A stretch of 64,000 nucleotides of DNA from Proteobacteria bacterium DTSAM18 (GCA_028767165.1 JARACJ010000002.1:372001-436000); one strand, 5' to 3'; counted from the stretch's first letter, positions 16,156 to 25,965 are shown. The notes: generated by a model from the sequence alone, not told the origin. A program made the numbers and translations.

Positions 16156-17855
16156 CCCGTCCCGAGCTGCCCGAGTGGGCCGACACCCTGCGCACCTCCT
16201 ACCTCTCCGGTCAGGCCGCGCTGTTCGTGCTCCACGGCAACGTGCGTGATCTCCTCCCCTGGAATGCCGGTGGCACCACCACCTACGTGTCCCTGCACGA
16301 GTTCCTCGAGCGCTTCCTCGGTCCGAGCCGGGAGCTCATCGTCCACTACGACGTCTCCAAGGGCCTGCGTCTGCAGGATCGCGCCCAGGAGTCCACGTTC
16401 CGTCGCGCGGTCGACGCCACCCGCGGCATGCGCGGAGAGGGTCCCCTCGGGGCACTGCCACGGGAGATCGGCCCCGCCCTGACCACCATCGAGGATCTGG
16501 TCACGGCCCCCGGTCATCCCAGCGCGGTGATCATCGACTACTTCGAGACCCTGGCCCCCCGCGCCGACCTCGCCTTCATGACCACGGGCGACAAGGCCAA
16601 CCTCGTCACCCTGCGTCGCTGGAGCAGCGACCCCGCCATCCTGAGCACCGACAACCTCGTCATCCTCCTCTGCGAGCAGCTCTCCGAGCTGTCCGATCAG
16701 GTGCTCTCCTCGCCCCAGCTCGTCACCCTGCGCGTGCCCTTCCCGGAGGAGCCGGCCCGGCAGGCCTTCCTGGAGCGGCACCTCACCGGCGACGTGCCCA
16801 CCCGCCTCAAGGTGCCCGACCTCACCAAGATCACCGCCGGCCTCACCCTGGTGCAGATCCGCTCCCTGCTGGCCCTCGCCCGCCAGACCGGCGAGCCCGT
16901 CTCCTACGACTCCGTGGCCGTCCACAAGAAGGCCATCATCGAGCAGGAGTGCAGCGGACTCGTCGAGTTCGTGCGGCCGAAGCACGGCCTCGACACCGTG
17001 GGCGGCATGGAGCCCGTGAAGGCCGAGCTGAACCGCGTGGCGAAGGCCGTGCGCGACGGCCGCACCCAGCAGGTGCCGATGGGCATGATCTTCGTGGGGC
17101 CCATGGGCACCGGCAAGACCTTCGTCGCCGAGGCCTTCGCCAAGGACTCCGGCCTCACCTGCCTGAAGTTCAAGAACTTCCGCGATCGCTGGGTGGGCAG
17201 CACCGAGGCCAACCTCGAGAAGGTGCTCGATCTGGTGGAGGCCCTCGGGTACGTCCTGCTGATCATCGACGAGGCCGACCGCGCCCTCGCGGGCGGCGAT
17301 TCCGACGGCGGTACCGGCAGCCGGGTCATCGCGCGGCTCAAGGAGTTCATGTCGGACACGAGCCACCGTGGCCGCGTCGTCATGCTGATGATGACCAACC
17401 GGCCCGACAAGCTCGACACCGATCTGAAGCGTCCCGGCCGCTTCGACCTGAAGATCCCCTTCTTCCCGCCCTCCACCGCCGAGGAGCGCGCCCTCATCCT
17501 CAAGGCGCTGCTGCGGAAGAACGACCTGCGCCTCGCCAAGGGCGCCTCCCTCGACGGCGTGGTCGACCTCACCGACGGCTACTCCGGCGCCGAGCTCGAG
17601 TCCGTGCTCGTCACGGCATCCGGCATCGCCGCCGCGGATCACCGCAAGCTGCTGCGCGACGTGGATCTGCAGGCCGCCGCCGCCGACGTGATCCCCTCGC
17701 GGGACGTACGCATGCTCCGCTACATGGAGATGCTCGCGGTCTTCGAGGCGAGCAGCCAGCGGTTGCTGCCGCCCGCCTTCCGCGGCATGGACACCACCCA
17801 GGTGCTCGCAGAGCTGGATCGGCTCCGTACGCAGCTCGGCTCGCGGGTTCGCTGA
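16152..17855 (+). CDS. AAA-family ATPase with degenerate N-terminal AAA domain, Ycf46-like layout
   Basis: 567 residues from a GTG that overlaps the lipoprotein stop. The C-terminal AAA domain is complete: Walker A GPMGTGKT (316-323, K322), Walker B LLIIDEAD (D373, E374), sensor 1 MMTNRPD and the arginine-finger region RPGRFD. The N-terminal half looks like a second AAA domain without Walker A: HGNVRDLLPW, VIIDYFETLAP and DNLVILLCEQLSELSD resemble Walker B and sensor strands. This layout recalls Ycf46-type ATPases. Likely a remodelling ATPase for the FHA/lipoprotein module. Confidence 0.87.
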   Translation: MTRPELPEWADTLRTSYLSGQAALFVLHGNVRDLLPWNAGGTTTYVSLHEFLERFLGPSRELIVHYDVSKGLRLQDRAQESTFRRAVDATRGMRGEGPLGALPREIGPALTTIEDLVTAPGHPSAVIIDYFETLAPRADLAFMTTGDKANLVTLRRWSSDPAILSTDNLVILLCEQLSELSDQVLSSPQLVTLRVPFPEEPARQAFLERHLTGDVPTRLKVPDLTKITAGLTLVQIRSLLALARQTGEPVSYDSVAVHKKAIIEQECSGLVEFVRPKHGLDTVGGMEPVKAELNRVAKAVRDGRTQQVPMGMIFVGPMGTGKTFVAEAFAKDSGLTCLKFKNFRDRWVGSTEANLEKVLDLVEALGYVLLIIDEADRALAGGDSDGGTGSRVIARLKEFMSDTSHRGRVVMLMMTNRPDKLDTDLKRPGRFDLKIPFFPPSTAEERALILKALLRKNDLRLAKGASLDGVVDLTDGYSGAELESVLVTASGIAAADHRKLLRDVDLQAAAADVIPSRDVRMLRYMEMLAVFEASSQRLLPPAFRGMDTTQVLAELDRLRTQLGSRVR

Positions 17856-17893
17856 AACCTGCGTTCTGGATCCGATTGAGGGCCCTTGTCACC

Positions 17894-17922
17894 TTGACAC
17901 GGGGCACCAAACGGCCTAATGC
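17894..17922 (+). promoter_or_regulatory. Sigma-70-like promoter for rplU-rpmA
   Basis: A perfect -35 TTGACA (17894-17899), a 17-base spacer and a weak -10 TAATGC (17917-17922). It leaves a leader of about 100 bases before rplU, in which the direct repeat GTGCA is visible but no known ribosomal-protein leader is recognised. Confidence 0.5.
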
Positions 17923-18029
17923 CGCAAGGCTCGCCATGTGCACGAGATGTGCATGGCCCATCACGGATACCCAGCGCCACGGCGCACGGTCCGCTCTCCA
18001 CTTCCGAGAGCGCCAAGGAGCACGCTTCA

Positions 18030-18338
18030 ATGTTCGCAATCGTCCAGACCAGCGGTAAGCAGTACCGCGTCGAGCCTGGCGCCAAGATCGTCGTCGACCG
18101 CATCGACGCCGAAGAGGGCGCTACCATCACCCTGGATCAGGTCCTGCTTCTCGGCAGCGACTCTGTGAAGGTCGGTGCACCCACCGTCCCCGGCGCTTCC
18201 GTCGAGGCCAAGGTGGTCGACCACCACAAGGGTGACAAGGTCGTCACCTTCAAGTACCGTCCGCGCCACCGCTACCGTCGTCGCGTCGGCTTCCGGCACT
18301 CCCACACCACCCTCGAGATCGTCGGCATCAACGGCTGA
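18030..18338 (+). CDS. rplU: 50S ribosomal protein L21
   Basis: 102 residues starting MFAIVQTSGKQYRVEPG, with AAGGAG 9 bases upstream; a longer in-frame start lies in the leader without support. The conserved end RPRHRYRRRVGFRHSHT is present. It is a 23S rRNA-binding large-subunit protein and is followed 26 bases later by rpmA, the usual order. No anomalies. Confidence 0.98.
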   Translation: MFAIVQTSGKQYRVEPGAKIVVDRIDAEEGATITLDQVLLLGSDSVKVGAPTVPGASVEAKVVDHHKGDKVVTFKYRPRHRYRRRVGFRHSHTTLEIVGING

Positions 18339-18364
18339 TCGGTCGAATCACTTAGGAGGCCATC

Positions 18365-18643
18365 ATGGCTCATAAGAAGGGACAGGGTAGTACCCGCAAC
18401 GGTCGCGATTCCAATCCTCAATATCGCGGCGTCAAGAAGTACGCCGGAGAGGTGGTGATCGCTGGCAACATCCTCGTGCGTCAGCTCGGCACCAAGTTCC
18501 ACAACGGTGAGAACGTCGGTCTGGGCCGTGATTTCACGCTCTACGCGCTCCAGGATGGCGTGGTGAAGTTCCACACCCGCAAGAACCGCAAGTTCATCTC
18601 TGTGGTTCCCTTCGAGGGCGAGGAGAAGGCCGCAGCCAAGTGA
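18365..18643 (+). CDS. rpmA: 50S ribosomal protein L27
   Basis: 92 residues: [17 protein letters not shown] at the start, then the L27 core YGGxxV-like [20 protein letters not shown]. The N-terminus begins directly at the functional AHKK tail that reaches the peptidyl-transferase centre, without the cleavable extension seen in Firmicutes. TAGGAGG precedes the ATG. It lies between rplU and obgE, the conserved arrangement, with a hairpin terminator 58 bases downstream. Confidence 0.98.
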   Translation: MAHKKGQGSTRNGRDSNPQYRGVKKYAGEVVIAGNILVRQLGTKFHNGENVGLGRDFTLYALQDGVVKFHTRKNRKFISVVPFEGEEKAAAK

Positions 18644-18700
18644 GGCTGGGCTTTCCCAACCCTTGAATCGGCGCCCGGGTCACGGCCCAGGCGCCCCTGC

Positions 18701-18741
18701 CGGACGGATTCGCCGCAAGGTGGATCCGTCCGTTGGGTTTT
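18701..18741 (+). terminator. Terminator after rpmA
   Basis: Perfect 9-base arms CGGACGGAT (18701-18709) and ATCCGTCCG (18724-18732) enclose a 14-base loop, followed by TTGGGTTTT. It separates the rplU-rpmA transcript from obgE. Confidence 0.65.
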
Positions 18742-18830
18742 CGGACCCGCCCATCGGCGCCTTCCGCGACCGATGACCCCGTGGGCCCCTTCGATGGGCC
18801 CCTCCCCAAGCCTGTGTCCAGGAGGCCAGC

Positions 18831-19862
18831 ATGAAGTTCATCGACGAGGTGGTCATCTACGCCTCCTCCGGCAAAGGCGGCAACGGCGCGGTCTCCTTCC
18901 GGCGCGAGGCCCACGTTCCCCGCGGTGGTCCCGATGGCGGCGACGGTGGTCGTGGCGGCCACGTGATCTTCGAGGCCACGCGGCGACGCAACACCCTCAT
19001 CGACTACCGCCGCTACCGGCACCAGCGGGCCGAGCCCGGCGTGCCCGGTGGCAAGCAGCGCATGTACGGTGCGGCCGGCAAGGATCTCGTCTGCAAGGTG
19101 CCGATCGGCACCGTCATCTACGACGACGAGACCGGCGAGTTCCTGGCGGATCTCGACCATGCGGGCGCCACCTGGGTGATCCCCGGTGGTGATGGCGGTC
19201 TCGGCAACGTGCACTTCAAGAGCTCCACCAACCGCACCCCCCGCAAGGCCACGCCCGGCTTCCCCGGCCGCGACATGACCCTGCGCCTCGAGCTCAAGCT
19301 GCTGGCCGACGTCGGCATGCTGGGCTTCCCCAACGCCGGCAAGTCCACCTTCCTGTCGGTGGTCAGCGCGGCGAAGCCCAAGGTGGCCGACTACCCCTTC
19401 ACCACGCTCACCCCGATGCTGGGTGTGGTGCGCATCGATCACGAGCGCAGCTTCGTGGTGGCCGACATCCCCGGCCTCATCGAAGGCGCGGCGGAGGGCC
19501 ACGGCCTGGGTCACCAGTTCCTGCGGCACGTCGAGCGCTGCGCGGTGCTCATCCACCTGCTCTCCGGTGATCCCGACGAGGAGCGCACTCCGGTCGAGCG
19601 CTACCACGCCCTGAACGACGAGCTCAAGCAGTACGGCTCCGAGCTGTCCAAGCGCCCCCAGATCATCGCCCTGAACAAGATCGACCTGCTCTCCGAGGAG
19701 GAGATCGCCGAGCTGTCCGCCGAGCTGCAGAAGGCCAGCGGCGCCAAGGTGTTCCCGATCAGCGCCGTCACCGGCGACGGCATCCCCGAGCTGGTGGGCG
19801 CCGCCTGGCAGGTGCTCGAGGTGTTCCGCCCCGAGCTGGCCGAGCAGGACGACGAGGACTGA
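18831..19862 (+). CDS. obgE: GTPase Obg
   Basis: 343 residues. The glycine-rich Obg domain comes first (GGNGAVSFRREAHVPRGGPDG), then the GTPase core with G1 GFPNAGKST, G3 DIPGLIEGA and G4 NKID, and a short acidic end with no TGS or OCT extension. CAGGAGGC precedes the ATG. It is an essential GTPase in 50S assembly and stress signalling. It follows rpmA after a terminator, so a separate promoter or readthrough is needed. Confidence 0.97.
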   Translation: MKFIDEVVIYASSGKGGNGAVSFRREAHVPRGGPDGGDGGRGGHVIFEATRRRNTLIDYRRYRHQRAEPGVPGGKQRMYGAAGKDLVCKVPIGTVIYDDETGEFLADLDHAGATWVIPGGDGGLGNVHFKSSTNRTPRKATPGFPGRDMTLRLELKLLADVGMLGFPNAGKSTFLSVVSAAKPKVADYPFTTLTPMLGVVRIDHERSFVVADIPGLIEGAAEGHGLGHQFLRHVERCAVLIHLLSGDPDEERTPVERYHALNDELKQYGSELSKRPQIIALNKIDLLSEEEIAELSAELQKASGAKVFPISAVTGDGIPELVGAAWQVLEVFRPELAEQDDED

Positions 19863-19865
19863 TCC

Positions 19866-19879
19866 GGCAGGGCCCTGCC
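19866..19879. other. Perfect GC-rich palindrome after obgE
   Basis: GGCAGGGCCCTGCC starts 3 bases after the obgE stop and is followed by another GGGCCC copy. There is no T-run. It may slow or end obgE transcription. The remaining bases to 20069 show nothing else recognisable. Confidence 0.35.
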
Positions 19880-20069
19880 TCGGCGGGGCCCCCGTGACAC
19901 GCCGTCCCGGACGGCGACGTGGGCGCCCTCGACCCTCCTCGGCATGTCTTCTTTGTCGTGGGGGTTGTCTCGGAGTGTCCAGCGACGTCTGTGCTGGTCC
20001 GATGTGCTGGTGGAGCACGGCGGAGCGGGGGTACAGGCTGTGGGCCGAACCGGGTTGGGAGCGACGACC

Positions 20070-20519
20070 ATGTGGAAAGTCTGGTGGCTGACGTTGAGCT
20101 GTGCGCTGGTGTGGACCAGCGAGGGCCTCGCGTGCGACGAGGAGCAGGAGATGGAGCTGTCCTCGTCGGCCGTCCTGCGTCCGGCCAGGGGCCCCGACAT
20201 CCTCGGCAGCGGCTGCTCGTTCAGCACCGCGAGCGCGATCCGCACCATCTGGCAGGACGGGGACTACTTCGAGCACGAAGGCACCCTGAGCTGGGCCATC
20301 CACGACCTGCCCGGCGAGATCGCGGCGCCGCTGATGCTGTCCGGCGCGGCCGCGCGCATCGTCGGCACGGAGTACCTGGAGCGGCTGCATCTGCAGGGCC
20401 GACTCGATCATGACATCGTGCGGGTGCAGGGTCGGGTGCTGCAGATCCACGGTGTGCCCCTCGTGGTGATCACATCCTTTTCGGTGCCCTCACGGGAAGG
20501 GATCTCGCCGGACCGCTGA
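20070..20519 (+). CDS. Secreted protein of unknown function
   Basis: 149 residues starting MWKVWWLTLSCALVWTSEG, a signal peptide with cleavage after about residue 22 and mature protein beginning CDEEQEMELSSS; the Cys at the junction makes a lipoprotein possible, but the lipobox (GLAC) is only fair. Two more features are a single GCSFSTAS cysteine and a beta-rich end. An in-frame ATG 42 codons earlier gives a poor N-terminus. No family is recognised. It is followed 33 bases later by rsfS. Confidence 0.65.
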   Translation: MWKVWWLTLSCALVWTSEGLACDEEQEMELSSSAVLRPARGPDILGSGCSFSTASAIRTIWQDGDYFEHEGTLSWAIHDLPGEIAAPLMLSGAAARIVGTEYLERLHLQGRLDHDIVRVQGRVLQIHGVPLVVITSFSVPSREGISPDR

Positions 20520-20552
20520 CAACGGGCTAGATGCAGGCCTGCGAATGGCGCA

Positions 20553-21008
20553 ATGGGATACGATTGCCGCCGAGAGAACCGAGGGGCGGAGCCCCTGGAG
20601 GCTACCATCGAAAGCAAGGCACTTGCAGAGATCATCCTGAAGGCTGCCCTCGACAAGAAGGCGCTGGATCCGGCGATGCTCGAGGTCACCGAGCAGGTCG
20701 GCTACACTGATTTCTTCGTCGTCGTCTCGGCCCGCAACGCACGTCACGTGCGCGCGGTGGCGGATGGCGTCCGCGCCGTCATGAAGAACGACCACGGCAT
20801 GTACCCCAACGGCACCGAGGGCCTCGAGGCCTGTCGCTGGGTCCTGGTCGACTTCGGTGATGTCGTGCTGCACGTCTTCCAGGAGTCCGCGCGGGCGTTC
20901 TACGACATCGAGGGTCTGTGGGGTGATGCGATCGCCCACGAGGTTCCCCAGGTCGAGTCCGACGACGACGACGACGACGAAGCGCCCCTGTTCGTGCTTC
21001 CGGAGTGA
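20553..21008 (+). CDS. rsfS: Ribosomal silencing factor RsfS
   Basis: The RsfS domain starts near ESKALAEIILKAALDKKA and continues through GYTDFFVVVSARNARHV and WVLVDFGDVVLHVF, ending in an acidic run of Asp. RsfS binds uL14 and blocks subunit joining when nutrients are scarce. The start is unsure. The ATG at 20553 has no ribosome site and adds 18 poorly conserved residues. A perfect GGAGG (20597-20601) sits 5 bases before an in-frame ATC at 20607, exactly where the conserved domain begins. Its stop overlaps rlmH by 4 bases. Confidence 0.93.
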   Translation: MGYDCRRENRGAEPLEATIESKALAEIILKAALDKKALDPAMLEVTEQVGYTDFFVVVSARNARHVRAVADGVRAVMKNDHGMYPNGTEGLEACRWVLVDFGDVVLHVFQESARAFYDIEGLWGDAIAHEVPQVESDDDDDDEAPLFVLPE

Positions 21009-21466
21009 AGCTCAAGCTCGTCACGGTCGGGCGCTCGGCGCCGAAGTGGGCGGATGCCTCTGTCGAGGAGTTCGCCAAGCGGCTGCGGCGGTTCGGAGGG
21101 CTGCAGGAGATCCACTTGAAGCCCGAGAAGTTCAAGGGCGACATCGAGGCGGTGCGGTCCGCGGAGGGCAAGCGCATCCTCGACCAGCTGGGTCCTCGCG
21201 ACACCCTGGTCACCCTCGACGAGCGGGGCGAGGCCCTGAAGACCGAGCAGTTCGCCGAGCTGCTCGACGAGGGTCTCGTGCGCGGTGGCGCGCTGGTGTT
21301 CGCGATCGGTGGCCCCTACGGCCACGATCCGTCCGTGCGCAAGCGTGCGTGGCGCACGGTGCGGCTGTCCACCATGGTGATGAACCACCAGGTCGCCCGC
21401 ATCGTGCTGGTGGAGCAGATCTACCGGGCGTTCACGGTGCTCAAGGGGATTCCCTACCACCACTGA
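21005..21466 (+). CDS. rlmH: 23S rRNA pseudouridine-1915 N3-methyltransferase
   Basis: 153 residues from a GTG overlapping the rsfS stop. SPOUT-family features: LDERGEALKTEQFAELL, the SAM-binding knot with FAIGGPYGHDPSVRKRA, and the C-terminal RIVLVEQIYRAFTVLKGIPY followed by YHH. It methylates pseudouridine 1915 of 23S rRNA in the finished ribosome. rsfS-rlmH pairing is common in bacteria. Its last 26 bases overlap the 3' end of the opposing EAL gene. Confidence 0.97.
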   Translation: MKLKLVTVGRSAPKWADASVEEFAKRLRRFGGLQEIHLKPEKFKGDIEAVRSAEGKRILDQLGPRDTLVTLDERGEALKTEQFAELLDEGLVRGGALVFAIGGPYGHDPSVRKRAWRTVRLSTMVMNHQVARIVLVEQIYRAFTVLKGIPYHH

Positions 21467-22613
21467 AGCGGGGCGCGTCCACGTGACGCACGGGCCGGAC
21501 GGAAGGCCTGGCGAACCAGAACCCCTGCATCAGCTGCACGCCGGCACCCCACAGGGTCATGGCCTCCTCCATGGTCTGCACGCCCTCGGCGATGAGCTGC
21601 GCCTGGGTCGAGTCGGCGAAGCGGCACAGCATCCTCGCGATGCGGCGCTTGCGCGGGTCGGTGTCGACGTCCCGGACCAGGCTCTGGTCGAGCTTGAGGT
21701 GGGTGGGTTGCAGGCCCGCCAACATGCCGAGGCTCGAGTAGCCGGCACCGAGATCGTCCACGGCGAGGCCGCAGCCCCGGGAGGTCAGCAGGCGGACACC
21801 GTCCTCCCATCCGTCGACGTGGTCGAGGGGCTGGCGCTCGGTGAGCTCGAAGACGACCCGTTCGCCGAGGGCGAGCAGGTCGGCGGCGTCACGGGCGAGG
21901 GCCGACGGCATCCCGAGCTGTTGCGGCAGCAGGTTCACGAAGATCTTGTGCTCGGAGGGGATCCGCGAGGCGAGGATCGCGGCCTGCTCGAAGATGAACC
22001 GGTTCAGGCTGGTGAGTCCGCCGCTGCGGGTGGCGGCCTCGAGGACCGCCTGGGGGGTGGCGAGCTCGGGATGGCGGCTGCGCAGGAGCACCTCGTGTCC
22101 CATGACGTCCGGGCCGTGGGGGGTCAGACGGACGATGGGCTGCAGCACGAGGTACAGCAGCTCCATTCGCAGGCAGTCGTGCAGGGCGGTCCGGGTCCGC
22201 TGCTGCCAGGCCGCGCTGGCGGCGAGGGTGGCCCTGGCCGTGCGTTGGTTGGTGCGCAGCGCCCCGGTGACGGCATGACGGAGCGAGTCCGGCTCCAGGG
22301 GTCTGCGCAGCACGCGGTGCACGCCCGCGCTGTTGATGGCCTCCTGCAGGAGCCGGGCGTCCGGGCGGCCGAGGAGCAGGAGCCTCAGGCATCCAGGCTG
22401 TTCTTCGGCGAGGTGCCGGAGCAGGCCGAGGGTGACGGTGCGATCGCCGGTGTGACCCACGATGGCCGCGGACAGGTGCATCGACGTCAGCAGTCGCACG
22501 GCATCCCGTTCGCCCCTGGCGTGCACCACCGTGAAGCCGGAAGGGATCAGGGTCTGCTCGAGGATGCGGGTGCATTCCGGGTCGGTGTCGATCAGCAGCA
22601 GCTGTCGGCTCAT
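21441..22613 (-). CDS. EAL-domain protein with degenerate receiver domain
   Basis: 390 residues. Residues 1-120 look like a response-regulator receiver (LLLIDTDPECTRILEQ, LRRPLEPDSL) but the phosphoacceptor position reads AAIVGHTGD, with Gly/His where Asp belongs, so phosphorylation is unlikely. Residues 150-390 are an EAL cyclic-di-GMP phosphodiesterase domain: E173 in EVLLR, N226, E255 in ELTE, D285-D286 in DDLGAGYSSL, K306, E342 in AEG and Q362. The core catalytic set is present. The start was set at MSRQLLL, with GGAG 9 bases upstream. It is convergent with rlmH. Confidence 0.9.
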   Translation of the reverse strand: MSRQLLLIDTDPECTRILEQTLIPSGFTVVHARGERDAVRLLTSMHLSAAIVGHTGDRTVTLGLLRHLAEEQPGCLRLLLLGRPDARLLQEAINSAGVHRVLRRPLEPDSLRHAVTGALRTNQRTARATLAASAAWQQRTRTALHDCLRMELLYLVLQPIVRLTPHGPDVMGHEVLLRSRHPELATPQAVLEAATRSGGLTSLNRFIFEQAAILASRIPSEHKIFVNLLPQQLGMPSALARDAADLLALGERVVFELTERQPLDHVDGWEDGVRLLTSRGCGLAVDDLGAGYSSLGMLAGLQPTHLKLDQSLVRDVDTDPRKRRIARMLCRFADSTQAQLIAEGVQTMEEAMTLWGAGVQLMQGFWFARPSVRPVRHVDAPRFSGGRESP

Positions 22614-22716
22614 CCAGGCTCTCCGCCGTGTCCACAGGCTTTTTCGGATCGTCAGGGCGTCTGATTGATGGGGCACCCCGCGGTCCTGCGAGCTAGGGGG
22701 CGGCAGGAGGTGTGCG

Positions 22717-23805
22717 ATGGAGCGCTACCACAACTTCTCTCCCGGTCCGGCCACGCTGCCGGAGTCCGTGGTGCGCGAGCTGCAGCAGGCCCTGTACAGC
22801 TTCGGCCCCACCCACCAGGGCATCGCCGAGATGTCCCACCGAGGCGCCACCTTCGAGGCGGTGATGGACTCGGCCCGTCAGCAGGTCAAGTCGCTGCTCG
22901 GCCTCGGCGACGGCCACGAGGTGCTGTTCCTGCACGGCGGCGCCCGCACGCAGTTCTTCCAGATCCCCCTCAACTTCCTCCGTGGGGGCCGGGCCACCTA
23001 CCTCGACACCGGGGTGTGGTCGGATCAGGCCATCATCGAGGCGCGCCGCTACGGCGAGGTCGACGTGCCCTGGTCGAGCAAGGCGCAGGGCTACACGTCG
23101 GTGCCGGAGGCCGGCGCGTGGGGCGAGCTGCCCGAAGGCACGCGCTACCTGCACTACACCTCGAACAACACCGTGTCGGGCACCGAGTTCTCCTACGTGC
23201 CCGATGCCGGCGATGCGATGCTCGTGTGCGACGCCTCGTCGGACATCCTGAGCCGGCCCCTGGACGGCACGGCCTTCGATCTGCTCTACGCCGGCGCGCA
23301 GAAGAACCTGGGCATCGCGGGCACCACGCTGGTGGTGGTCAGCCGCCGCATGCTCGAGCGCGCGGATGCGTCCGCCGACGTGCCCCTGATGATGCGCTAC
23401 GGCGTCCACGCGGCGAAGGGAAGCATGCTCAACACGCCCGCCACCTTCGCGATCTTCGCGGTCGAGCGCATGCTGCACTGGATCGGCGAGCAGGGCGGAC
23501 TGCAGGCCCTGGCCGAGCGCAACGCGGCCCAGGCAGATCGCCTGTACGGGGCCATCGACGGCTCCTCGCTGTTCCGGGCCAAGGTGGCGCCGTCGTCCCG
23601 GTCGCTCATGAACGTCACCTTCACCACCGATGATCCCGATCTCGACACGCGCTTCGTCGACGAGGCCGAGGCGGCGGGTCTGGTGGGTCTGAAGGGGCAC
23701 TCCCTGGCCGGCGGCATGCGGGCCAGCATCTACAACGCCCAGACCGACGCGGCGGTGGACGCCCTGGTCGGCTTCATGGGTGAGTTCGAGTCGAAGCACC
23801 GCTGA
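22717..23805 (+). CDS. serC: Phosphoserine aminotransferase
   Basis: 362 residues, normal length. It opens with YHNFSPGPATLPESVV, a class V aminotransferase hallmark, and has HGGARTQFFQIPLN and the PLP lysine K196 in YAGAQKNLG. It makes 3-phosphoserine from 3-phosphohydroxypyruvate in serine synthesis and also acts in the pyridoxal phosphate route. GGCAGGAGG precedes the ATG. The DUF1292 gene follows 11 bases later. Confidence 0.97.
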   Translation: MERYHNFSPGPATLPESVVRELQQALYSFGPTHQGIAEMSHRGATFEAVMDSARQQVKSLLGLGDGHEVLFLHGGARTQFFQIPLNFLRGGRATYLDTGVWSDQAIIEARRYGEVDVPWSSKAQGYTSVPEAGAWGELPEGTRYLHYTSNNTVSGTEFSYVPDAGDAMLVCDASSDILSRPLDGTAFDLLYAGAQKNLGIAGTTLVVVSRRMLERADASADVPLMMRYGVHAAKGSMLNTPATFAIFAVERMLHWIGEQGGLQALAERNAAQADRLYGAIDGSSLFRAKVAPSSRSLMNVTFTTDDPDLDTRFVDEAEAAGLVGLKGHSLAGGMRASIYNAQTDAAVDALVGFMGEFESKHR

Positions 23806-23816
23806 GGAGGCGCACG

Positions 23817-24104
23817 ATGTCCGAAGACAAGTACACCGAGGAAGGGTTCGACACCGGCTCCGACCTCTCCGCCGAAGACGTGGTCACCCTCGACGTGGAC
23901 GGGGAGCTGCTCGAGCTCGTGGTCGTGGCCGACATCGAGCACGACGGCGTGACCTACCTGTGCCTCGCCCAGCCCGATGGCGAGGGCGAGCTGCTGGTCG
24001 TGCGCAAGGTCGGCGAGGAGATGGAGCCCGTCACCGACGAAGAGGCCCTGCAGGCCGTGCAGGACAGCATCGATCTGCTGATGGACATCAGCGACGAGGA
24101 CTGA
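23817..24104 (+). CDS. DUF1292-like small acidic protein
   Basis: 95 residues, strongly acidic, soluble. The centre (VVTLDVDGELLELVVVADIE then YLCLAQPD) matches the short beta-sheet pattern of DUF1292/YrzB proteins, whose function is unknown. GAGGAGGC precedes the ATG. It is 11 bases after serC and before a hairpin terminator, so both are probably co-transcribed, although no biochemical link is known. Confidence 0.75.
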   Translation: MSEDKYTEEGFDTGSDLSAEDVVTLDVDGELLELVVVADIEHDGVTYLCLAQPDGEGELLVVRKVGEEMEPVTDEEALQAVQDSIDLLMDISDED

Positions 24105-24125
24105 TTCCACGAGCTGGGCGTCGAA

Positions 24126-24154
24126 GGGCCGTCTCCACACCGGAGGCGGCCCTT
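24126..24154 (+). terminator. Terminator after the serC operon
   Basis: Arms GGGCCGTCTCC (24126-24136) and GGAGGCGGCCC (24142-24152) form an 11-pair stem with one G-T pair and a 5-base loop, but only TT follows. Confidence 0.5.
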
Positions 24155-24204
24155 GCCGGTCTTGGATCCGGAGCGGAAGGGCCTCGGCGATAGTGCCGGT
24201 TCGC

Positions 24205-24223
24205 TTGACATGTTCGCCCGAAC
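24205..24223 (+). promoter_or_regulatory. Perfect -35 hexamer overlapped by an inverted repeat
   Basis: TTGACA at 24205-24210 is followed at once by the palindrome GTTCGCCCGAAC (24212-24223). The base 17 positions downstream is AACAAC, a poor -10. It lies 45 bases before the MopE-type lipoprotein start and could be a repressor-controlled promoter. Confidence 0.3.
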
Positions 24224-24254
24224 GAGGAACAACGGCGCTCCTCGGAGGTGGGAC

Positions 24255-25793
<1,539 letters not shown>

Positions 25794-25840
25794 CCCCTGG
25801 GGCCGATTGTCAGGATCGTGCCATTCGCACCTGTTGCGTT

Positions 25841-25893
25841 CCCGTGACGGATCGACTGAAGTGCAGGTTCCTCCAGATCTCCCGTGACGGTTC
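25841..25893. promoter_or_regulatory. Direct repeats CCCGTGACGG 40 bases apart
   Basis: CCCGTGACGG begins at 25841 and again at 25881; each is followed by a TCG (ATCG and TTCG). The spacing is close to four helix turns. A TATGGT (25910-25915) lies downstream. This reads as a possible activator site for the giant coiled-coil gene at 25966. Confidence 0.4.
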
Positions 25894-25965
25894 GCTGGAT
25901 CCCGCGTGGTATGGTCAGCGTCGGGGAGGGCCCTTCTGGCTCTTCGGGAACGGGGCGGACGAAGC

